Notes under the pieces: model-generated
Databases searched by the model: none
What the model was told of the DNA's origin: nothing
What the model saw: only the letters and a program-made list of their open reading frames with translations
Source of the DNA: Cellulophaga fucicola
GTDB taxonomy: Bacteria > Bacteroidota > Bacteroidia > Flavobacteriales > Flavobacteriaceae
Direction: 5' to 3'
Length of the DNA stretch: 64,000 bases
Assembly: GCF_900119145.1 (NCBI RefSeq)
Contig: NZ_FPIY01000001.1
Span: 868,001-932,000, forward strand
Position numbers and translations under genes: made by a program
Shown: in pieces, positions 17,217 to 23,128 of the stretch
Layout of the letters: each line of letters begins with the position of its first letter
Numbering within the stretch: the stretch's first letter is position 1

Positions 17217-17456
17217 TCCTATTTATTAAGCTTAGAAACTAAATTTAAAAAGATTTTTTTCAATCTAAAACTAAAAAAGTATTACCCCTACCCTTTAGTT
17301 TTAGTTGCAAATTGCATCTATTAAATTGCACTTAATTATTTTAAAAAATAATTAAGAATGGTATACTATTGCTTTTATTTAAGAATAAATACACCCCAAA
17401 TTTTACTTATTTTACTTAACCCGTATGCTGGTAACAGTATGCAAAACCCCCTACTT

Positions 17457-18086
17457 ATGTTACTAAAAAATTTAAATGTTATTGTAATAGATAACGACAA
17501 AAACTTTACCAAAACCTACAACAACTACTTTAACCTGTATTCAGATTACAATTTAATTGGCACTTATAGCTCTGCTAAAGAAGCTTTAAGATCTTCTACA
17601 ACTGCTATACCAGACATTATTATTACAGATATTCCTGAAGAAGAGTTAGGTGGTATAGATGTTTTAATTAAGTTTAAAAAGAAAGCTATAAACGCAAAAA
17701 TTATTGTTATTAGTGAGCAAAACGACTTTAACCTTATTAAAAAGGCCTTTAAAAATGGAGCCAATGGTTATTTAACAAAACCTCTTACTGAAGAAAGGTT
17801 GTACAATGCATTAAACTCTATTAGGTTTGATGGTGCTGCAATAAGCAATGACATTGCAAAGCAAGTTATATCTATGTTTCAGAGAAAGTCTTTTAATGAG
17901 TTTTCTAAAAGAGAAAACGAAATTATTGACTATTTGTTTGAAGGCGAGACCTATAAAACAATTGCAGAAAAATTATTTGTAACTGCAAGTGCGGTAAATT
18001 TTCATATTCAAAATATATATTTAAAACTTAATGTTAACTCTAAGTCAGAGGCATTAGACAAACTTAGACAATTAGATTGTGCATAA
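17457..18086 (+). CDS. LuxR-type (NarL/FixJ) response regulator
   Basis: 209 aa from ATG 17457. I chose this start because it puts the receiver strand (LNVIVIDND) five residues in, and because the preceding CCCCCTACTT-ATG closely matches CCCCTATCTT-ATG before the PD40 gene; in-frame ATGs at 17439 and 17358 are possible but add a non-conserved hydrophobic stretch. The receiver has the acidic pair (VIDNDKN), the phosphoacceptor Asp in IIITDIPEEELGG and Lys in YLTKPLT. The C-terminal helix-turn-helix (FSKRENEIIDYLFEGETYKTIAEKLFVTASAVNFHIQNIY-type, ~residues 140-205) binds DNA. No kinase is adjacent, so it is an orphan whose partner may be the kinase at 11.2 kb or another. Confidence 0.8.
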   Translation: MLLKNLNVIVIDNDKNFTKTYNNYFNLYSDYNLIGTYSSAKEALRSSTTAIPDIIITDIPEEELGGIDVLIKFKKKAINAKIIVISEQNDFNLIKKAFKNGANGYLTKPLTEERLYNALNSIRFDGAAISNDIAKQVISMFQRKSFNEFSKRENEIIDYLFEGETYKTIAEKLFVTASAVNFHIQNIYLKLNVNSKSEALDKLRQLDCA

Positions 18087-18200
18087 TATTAATACGCTAT
18101 ATAAGGACATATTTTTACCTACTTATGCTATGTCCTACTTATGCTAAAGCTTAAATAGTTTTATACTATTTATTTAGATTGTCCATATTTTACCATAAAG

Positions 18201-18226
18201 CCCTTGAAATTGTTGATTTTCAAGGG
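18201..18226 (+). terminator. Terminator after the LuxR-type regulator
   Basis: CCCTTGAAA (18201-18209) pairs with TTTCAAGGG (18218-18226), followed by TTTTATATTTT on the plus strand. The convergent minus-strand gene stops just beyond, so the hairpin may serve both. Confidence 0.7.
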
Positions 18227-18236
18227 TTTTATATTT

Positions 18237-18941
18237 TCAATCGGTAAAAATTGTTTCTCCTTTTACCAACCAAGATATTCCAAAGCATTCTATAGCAACT
18301 GTTTCCATCCAAAAGGTTAAATGATTAGTTGTGTAAATATCTGCGGGTATAACTTCTAATAAACCTAATAATACCACTACTAGAGCAGACAGCATTAATA
18401 TGCCACAAAATTTATAAATAGTATTACGTTGTCTTTTTTCTTTAGTTCTCTCCCATTTTGGCTTATTAGATCTTGTAAAAATAAAGAGCGACATATAGTT
18501 AAGGCTCAATAAAAAAATTGCTGCTGCTATGTAATGAAAACGTACACGCCAAATACTATCCTGTATATAGGTTACACTATAAGCTGCATCTGCATCGCAA
18601 CAGGTAATTGCTATATTATCCGTAGGAAAAAGCAATAATAAAATAGCAAATAAACCCGCTGTAAAAGAAACATAAAAATCTATTGGCTCTCTACCTTTAT
18701 AAACCATTAAAAATATAGCCAACACACTTACAACTATAATAAAAATAGGGTTTGCTCTAGTATAGTAATAATGACTAATAGATTCTAAGGTTACGGTGTG
18801 CTCTGCCGTTATCCATAAAAAAACATATAACAAAACAGGTAAAGCAATACCTAAAACACCTATTAGCTTACGTAATGTTTGAGTGTTCGTGAGCCAAATA
18901 TCATCATCTCTTCTATAGTCTAAATTTAACATTTTTTGCAT
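18237..18941 (-). CDS. Multi-pass membrane protein, function unknown
   Basis: 234 aa with about six hydrophobic helices (IGVLGIALPVLLYVFLWI, IFIIVVSVLAIFLMVY, AGLFAILLLLFP, FHYIAAAIFLLSLNYMSL, FCGILMLSALVVVLLGLL, VAIECFGISWLV). The loop ITCCDADAAYSVTY carries a Cys pair and acidic residues. SISHYYYTRANP and the general layout recall DUF998/Frag1-like membrane proteins, but I cannot assign a function. It is the last of three minus-strand genes and follows the DUF3307 gene by 58 bp. Confidence 0.6.
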   Translation of the reverse strand: MQKMLNLDYRRDDDIWLTNTQTLRKLIGVLGIALPVLLYVFLWITAEHTVTLESISHYYYTRANPIFIIVVSVLAIFLMVYKGREPIDFYVSFTAGLFAILLLLFPTDNIAITCCDADAAYSVTYIQDSIWRVRFHYIAAAIFLLSLNYMSLFIFTRSNKPKWERTKEKRQRNTIYKFCGILMLSALVVVLLGLLEVIPADIYTTNHLTFWMETVAIECFGISWLVKGETIFTD

Positions 18942-18999
18942 CTTAGAAGTAGATTCTTACTTTGTTTTATATTCCATAAAAAATGGCTTTCTAAATTGA

Positions 19000-19716
19000 T
19001 TATGACAATTGTTCTAGCATATATTTGTAGCCTAATGCTATTACTATAGCTAAGCCAAAACTTATTAAAGTACCTATTAATATGTACTCTGTAAGCTTAC
19101 GATCGTTAGACTTAGATAAATCTCCAAATCTAAAAACAGATTTTGCTGTTAGTAAAAACCCAATACCACTCCACTGTCCTAAAATAATAAATACAAAAAT
19201 GAATAAACGTTCTAGCACACCAATATAAGCACCTGCATTTTTAAGAGATTTTTTAGTAGCATCTTCTAGTTTCCACCTAGATATAATTACCTTCATTAGT
19301 ATAGAAGACACATTTGTTAATAGAAAAATAGCTATTAAAAATAAAATTAGCTCTGGAGTGAACATATTAGAGAACTCAAAAGTATAATCTGTGTAACAGT
19401 ACGCAACTACAAACAATACTATTAAATGCAAAACTTGGTCTAAGAAAAAAAAGGTTCTTGCATTTTTTTTAGTTTGCAGCTTTAGTTTTGCTAGATCTAT
19501 ACAATAATGCGATATAACAATAGCAAAAATCCCTAAAAAATAAGTTGTATTAAACTCTAAAATTAAAACTAAAGCAACTAAATGTATTAGTGTATGCCAG
19601 TATAAGTAAATAGATCTATGTTTCTTTTTTTGTTTGTCTTTTATCCAACTATTTGGCTGTAGCACAAAGTCGCCAAGAATGTGTGCTAAAACTAATTTTA
19701 AAGTAAGTACTAACAT
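19000..19716 (-). CDS. DUF3307 membrane protein
   Basis: 238 aa. The N-terminal LKLVLAHILGDFVLQPNSW followed by KHRSIYLYWHTLIHL is the hallmark of DUF3307, an integral membrane family with conserved His and Asp residues (HILGDF, WHTLIH, SHYCIDLAK). Several further helices follow. The gene overlaps the end of the SatD-like gene by 7 bp, so the two are translationally coupled. SatD-like and DUF3307 genes often occur as a pair; their joint role is not known to me. Confidence 0.75.
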   Translation of the reverse strand: MLVLTLKLVLAHILGDFVLQPNSWIKDKQKKKHRSIYLYWHTLIHLVALVLILEFNTTYFLGIFAIVISHYCIDLAKLKLQTKKNARTFFFLDQVLHLIVLFVVAYCYTDYTFEFSNMFTPELILFLIAIFLLTNVSSILMKVIISRWKLEDATKKSLKNAGAYIGVLERLFIFVFIILGQWSGIGFLLTAKSVFRFGDLSKSNDRKLTEYILIGTLISFGLAIVIALGYKYMLEQLS

Positions 19717-20312
19717 AGTTTTTTAGTTTGGGAGTTATAGTAGTCTAGTATTTTTATAATTTCATCAAAACCAGCTTTCTTTAAACTAGTACTTATATTG
19801 CTTTGCTTTTTATCTAGCTTTTGTGCAAGTTCTTTCTGTGTTATAGTTGTGTTTGCTAGGCTTTCTTTTATCAATAGCGCATAGTTTGGTGTCCAATTAT
19901 CTATTGTTAATACAAGTACATCTAATAATAGGTTTAGTACAGTATTAAAATCTTCCCAGGGTGTTTTTATAGCAATCGTTTGTTTTTTTAACTCCTCAAA
20001 ACATTCGCCTGAATTTACATAAGCCGTACCATTAGACTCTGTTATCTTATCTGCTAAATAGCTTTCTTCTCCTATGCCAATAGCCATTCTAACATCTAAA
20101 GTTTTAAATTCTTTTATAACTGCTTTTAATTCTAACGCAGTTTTTAATGCCAAAGCAGGAGTCGTTTTTATTTGAAAACTATCTCCTCTGTATATTTCCC
20201 AATCCTTAGGTCTCTCTCCTATCTTTTGCAACTCTTCTTTTAATACAGGCATCCAAAGGGATACATCTTCTGCCCTAGAGTTTATTATATCTCCTGTTAT
20301 TACAGCTATCAT
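19710..20312 (-). CDS. SatD-like protein (nucleotidyl-cyclase-like fold with C-terminal helix-turn-helix)
   Basis: 200 aa. The start MIAVITGDIINSRA, then YRGDSFQIKT and VRMAIGIGEE, follows the SatD family pattern, which resembles a nucleotide-cyclase fold. The C-terminal ~45 residues (TTITQKELAQKLDKKQSNISTSLKKAGFDEI) are a clear helix-turn-helix. The protein is probably a DNA-binding regulator. Three 20-bp palindromes in its own promoter region suggest autoregulation. It is the first gene of a minus-strand operon with DUF3307. Confidence 0.75.
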   Translation of the reverse strand: MIAVITGDIINSRAEDVSLWMPVLKEELQKIGERPKDWEIYRGDSFQIKTTPALALKTALELKAVIKEFKTLDVRMAIGIGEESYLADKITESNGTAYVNSGECFEELKKQTIAIKTPWEDFNTVLNLLLDVLVLTIDNWTPNYALLIKESLANTTITQKELAQKLDKKQSNISTSLKKAGFDEIIKILDYYNSQTKKLC

Positions 20313-20330
20313 TCCTCAAGTTTTACCAAA

Positions 20331-20350
20331 TATATGCTTTTTTACATATA
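20331..20350. promoter_or_regulatory. Palindromic operator-like site 1 upstream of the SatD-like gene
   Basis: TATATGC-N6-ACATATA, the outermost copy with one arm mismatch. It lies 19 bp upstream of the SatD-like start and is the first of three copies at exact 28-bp spacing (starts 20331, 20359, 20387). Confidence 0.6.
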
Positions 20351-20358
20351 ATTACAAA

Positions 20359-20378
20359 TATATGCTTATTTGCATATA
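20359..20378. promoter_or_regulatory. Palindromic operator-like site 2 (perfect copy)
   Basis: TATATGC-N6-GCATATA, a perfect 7+7 palindrome with a 6-bp spacer TTATTT. It is the central copy of the three 28-bp-phased sites. Confidence 0.65.
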
Positions 20379-20386
20379 AATTAAAA

Positions 20387-20406
20387 TATATGCTATTTAA
20401 CATATA
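20387..20406. promoter_or_regulatory. Palindromic operator-like site 3
   Basis: TATATGC-N6-ACATATA, same one-base arm mismatch as copy 1. It is the furthest copy from the SatD-like start. The FAD-dehydrogenase gene on the other side begins 163 bp away. Confidence 0.6.
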
Positions 20407-20557
20407 ATTAAACTTTAAAGTATTTATCGTTACAAAATACCTTTACTAAGCCTATAAAAGAGCATTATTATAATTCCTGAGTTTGTGTCTTACGGCTCAT
20501 TATTTCATCAATCTTAAAATTATCAAAGACAAAAAAGATAAATTCTTTTAAAACCAC

Positions 20558-20565
20558 TATTTTTG
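20558..20565 (+). promoter_or_regulatory. Candidate -7 element (TATTTTTG) next to the FAD-dehydrogenase start
   Basis: Exact TAnnTTTG match ending 4 bp before the ATG at 20570, so the predicted transcript would start at or very near the ATG (leaderless). No clear TTG is seen at the usual distance upstream. Confidence 0.35.
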
Positions 20566-20569
20566 CGGT

Positions 20570-22126
20570 ATGGTAAGAAACATTCAGCTTAGAACTACAT
20601 TATTAGAAGAACCTATAAAAGGCATTCTAACAAAAAAAGCTGCAAAATATTTAGGCATTCCGGTATCAGAAATTACGGCAGTAAAAGTAGATCGTAAGTC
20701 TATAGATGCCCGTAAAGCAACTATTTACTTTAATTATAAAGTATCTGTTTATATAAAAGAACCTGCCCCAGAAAGTAGTAATTATACTTTTGATTATAAA
20801 GATGTTTCTAATGCCAAAGAAATACACATTATTGGTTTTGGACCTGCAGGTATGTATGCTGCGCTACGTTGTATAGAACTAGGTTACAAACCTATTGTTT
20901 TAGAGCGTGGTAAAAATGTACAAGACAGACGTAGAGATCTAAAAGCCATTAACCAAGAGCATATTGTAAACGAAGACTCTAACTACTGCTTTGGCGAAGG
21001 TGGTGCTGGTACCTATTCTGATGGTAAATTATATACCAGAAGTCTTAAGCGTGGAGATGTACGTAGAATTTTTGAAAACTTAGTATACCACGGAGCTACA
21101 GAACAAATTTTAATAGACGCACACCCACATATTGGTACCAACAAGCTCCCTAAACTTGTACAAAATATTAGAGAAAATATTATAAAGTACGGTGGTGAGG
21201 TCCATTTTGATACTAAAGTGGTTGACTTTGATATACAAAACAACACTTTAAAAGCCATAATTTTAGAAAACGGAGATGAAATGGCTGTAAATAGTGTAAT
21301 TCTTGCAACCGGACATTCGGCTAGAGATATATACTATTTATTACATAAAAAAGAAATTGCATTACAAGCAAAATCGTTTGCAATGGGTGTACGTATAGAA
21401 CACCCACAACATATAATAGACAGCATACAATACCATTGCAGTGGTGAGCGTAACGAGTTATTACCCGCAGCTGCTTATAGCCTTGTAGAACAAGTAAAAG
21501 GTAGAGGTGTATACTCTTTTTGTATGTGTCCTGGTGGATTTATTGTACCTGCAGCAACGGCTCCAGGAGAAGTTGTGGTAAACGGTATGTCGCCTTCTAA
21601 ACGAAACAATTTATATGCAAATTCTGGTATTGTTGTAGAGATAAATATTGATGAAGATATTCCTAAGTACAACAAGTTTGGTGTTTTAAAAGGGTTAGAG
21701 TACCAAAAAGACTTAGAAAAATTAGCTTTTACCGCAGGCGGAAGAAGTCAAGTTGCACCCGCACAAAGACTTACAGATTTTGTAGATGGTAAATTATCTA
21801 CGAGTTTAAACGATACATCTTACCAACCAGGACTAAAGTCTGCTCCACTACACTCACTTTTACCAAAGTTAATTGGTAGTCGTTTACGAGGCGGATTTAA
21901 AGCTTTTGGTGATAAAATGAATGGATACTATACTTCCGAAGCCAATATTATTGGTGTAGAGTCTAGAACCTCATCTCCTGTAAATATTCCAAGAACAGAA
22001 AAATTAGAACATCCAGAAATTAAAGGCTTATTCCCGTGCGGAGAAGGTGGTGGTTATGCAGGCGGTATTATTTCTGCAGCTATGGATGGTGAAAGATGTG
22101 CTGAAGCAGCAGTGACTGGTATATAA
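20570..22126 (+). CDS. FAD-dependent dehydrogenase (NAD(P)/FAD-dependent oxidoreductase family)
   Basis: 518 aa, cytoplasmic. A short N-terminal alpha/beta domain (to ~85, with KAAKYLGIPVSEI and VDRKSIDARK) precedes a Rossmann FAD-binding site at ~91-115 (IHIIGFGPAGMYAALRCIE, GxGxxG). Motifs of this uncharacterised dehydrogenase family follow: NYCFGEGGAGTYSDGKLYTR, VILATGHSARDIYY, CMCPGGFIVPAAT and, at the C-terminus, GLFPCGEGGGYAGGIISAAMDG, which closes the FAD site. Length is normal for the family. The substrate is unknown. It is monocistronic, with a terminator just after the stop. Confidence 0.85.
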   Translation: MVRNIQLRTTLLEEPIKGILTKKAAKYLGIPVSEITAVKVDRKSIDARKATIYFNYKVSVYIKEPAPESSNYTFDYKDVSNAKEIHIIGFGPAGMYAALRCIELGYKPIVLERGKNVQDRRRDLKAINQEHIVNEDSNYCFGEGGAGTYSDGKLYTRSLKRGDVRRIFENLVYHGATEQILIDAHPHIGTNKLPKLVQNIRENIIKYGGEVHFDTKVVDFDIQNNTLKAIILENGDEMAVNSVILATGHSARDIYYLLHKKEIALQAKSFAMGVRIEHPQHIIDSIQYHCSGERNELLPAAAYSLVEQVKGRGVYSFCMCPGGFIVPAATAPGEVVVNGMSPSKRNNLYANSGIVVEINIDEDIPKYNKFGVLKGLEYQKDLEKLAFTAGGRSQVAPAQRLTDFVDGKLSTSLNDTSYQPGLKSAPLHSLLPKLIGSRLRGGFKAFGDKMNGYYTSEANIIGVESRTSSPVNIPRTEKLEHPEIKGLFPCGEGGGYAGGIISAAMDGERCAEAAVTGI

Positions 22127-22143
22127 CTTAATTATGAACAACT

Positions 22144-22168
22144 AGCCTTTAGCACTTTTCTTAAGGCT
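22144..22168 (+). terminator. Terminator after the FAD-dehydrogenase gene
   Basis: AGCCTT (22144-22149) pairs with AAGGCT (22163-22168), with inner AG/CT pairs, followed by TTTTTTG. It also lies downstream of the convergent small gene at 22190-22351. Confidence 0.6.
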
Positions 22169-22189
22169 TTTTTGTTTATACTGTTTACT

Positions 22190-22351
22190 TTACTCAGGAC
22201 TCTCACTAGTTTCGTGCGCTTTTTTTATAATAGCTTTAAGTCGTTCTTTACGTAATGCCTCTTCTTTTTTCTTCTTATTAATTTTTCTTGCCATTAATTT
22301 AGAGTGTTTGGCTTTGTTTAATGTATTCTTCTCTCTTCCTTTTTTTGCCAT
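22190..22351 (-). CDS. Lys/Arg-rich 53-aa protein
   Basis: ATG at 22351-22349, TAA at 22192-22190. The sequence begins MAKKGREKNTLNKAKHSKLM and ends KKAHETSESPE, with about 40% Lys, Arg and Glu. It is a single charged, probably helical or disordered peptide with a ribosomal- or nucleic-acid-binding look. It is preceded by ordinary AT-rich leader and convergent with the FAD-dehydrogenase. The amino-acid bias is strong and continuous, which supports coding. I believe similar short basic proteins occur in related flavobacteria, but no function is assigned. Confidence 0.6.
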   Translation of the reverse strand: MAKKGREKNTLNKAKHSKLMARKINKKKKEEALRKERLKAIIKKAHETSESPE

Positions 22352-22472
22352 AAGTACCTTATTTAAAACCTTCTACTATCAACCTAAAAACAAAAAAGCA
22401 TATTTTTTTTACTTTTTTTAAAACCCTACTTCAAATTTTCTCGTTAGTATGGTAAGAGTGTATAAGTTTTTA

Positions 22473-22480
22473 TAGCTTTG
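22473..22480 (+). promoter_or_regulatory. Candidate -7 element (TAGCTTTG) for the His-rich protein/TonB receptor unit
   Basis: Exact TAnnTTTG match 58 bp upstream of the ATG at 22539. No clear -33 TTG is present at 17-23 nt. It is the only exact match in this gap. Confidence 0.35.
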
Positions 22481-22538
22481 GTAGCTGCAAAAATAACACT
22501 TAAATAAACAATAATAACAAAGTGTTTTAAAGCGTAAA

Positions 22539-22970
22539 ATGAGGAACATTAAGCAGCATATAGTACAGTTAATAGCAATTAGCATAAGCTTATTGTATGT
22601 ACTTCATCCGTTGCAAGACCAAATAAAAGATGCTTTACACGCCGTTTCTCATGCTATAGAGACACATACAGTAGCAACAGCACACTCACACAGCAATACC
22701 TCAACTACAAATCATAGTCATTCTCATAACCAAAATCACGAGCACCAGATAATAACTTTTATAAATAATCTTTTTGGCGCACCAGATAACGATTCTAAAG
22801 ATGTACTTGTATTAGATATTAAAATAGACAAGCATATAATAGATACATATACTTACGTATTTAAAAATAACACCACATTAACTATTAACTATATTTATAC
22901 TAACCCAGATAAAACTACAAAGGGTTATATAACAGCTGTAGAAAAACCTCCAAAAAGCGCACTAGCTTAA
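22539..22970 (+). CDS. His-rich exported or membrane-anchored protein, probable metal-binding accessory
   Basis: 143 aa. An N-terminal hydrophobic helix (IVQLIAISISLLYVLHPL) is followed by a histidine-dense stretch at ~residues 37-70 with repeated HSH, NHSHSHNQNHEH motifs, then a short folded part and VEKPPKSALA at the end. Histidine clusters of this kind bind Zn, Ni, Co or Cu. It precedes a TonB-dependent receptor by 158 bp on the same strand; that receptor also carries a His-rich plug motif. A role in trapping or sensing a transition metal for the receptor is inferred. The metal cannot be named from sequence. Confidence 0.6.
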   Translation: MRNIKQHIVQLIAISISLLYVLHPLQDQIKDALHAVSHAIETHTVATAHSHSNTSTTNHSHSHNQNHEHQIITFINNLFGAPDNDSKDVLVLDIKIDKHIIDTYTYVFKNNTTLTINYIYTNPDKTTKGYITAVEKPPKSALA

Positions 22971-23026
22971 TACTGCTTTTACTAGCAGAAAAAAAATTAT
23001 TTATACAAGAACTGCAAGTTACTTTA

Positions 23027-23056
23027 GGCTAAACTATGCCTATGGCTAAACTATGC
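23027..23056 (+). repeat. 13-bp tandem direct repeat (GGCTAAACTATGC x2)
   Basis: GGCTAAACTATGC occurs at 23027-23039 and again at 23044-23056, period 17 bp, in the gap between the His-rich gene and the TonB receptor, 73 bp upstream of the receptor start. The copies are identical. They may be a regulator-binding site for the receptor gene. Confidence 0.5.
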
Positions 23057-23128
23057 GCTTACAATTCTAGTATTTAGATGTAGAACATTTTTCTAGATCC
23101 AGATACTACTTACAACAAACTACAACAA

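Larger units (their letters stand above)
16569..17456. other. Long intergenic region before the LuxR-type regulator
   Basis: After the terminator at 16645-16695 there is about 760 bp without a confident gene. It holds a 15-bp motif TTTATCGATGAAATG (16818-16832) that also occurs at 13134-13148, a related TTTATCGAT near 16776, two C-tract leaders (17065-17073 and 17282-17288) and a 42-codon ORF. The rest is AT-rich and unremarkable. Confidence 0.4.

Noticed and set aside
17358-17456. Longer start of the LuxR-type regulator
   Set aside because: The added N-terminal 33 residues are a hydrophobic stretch not belonging to the receiver fold.
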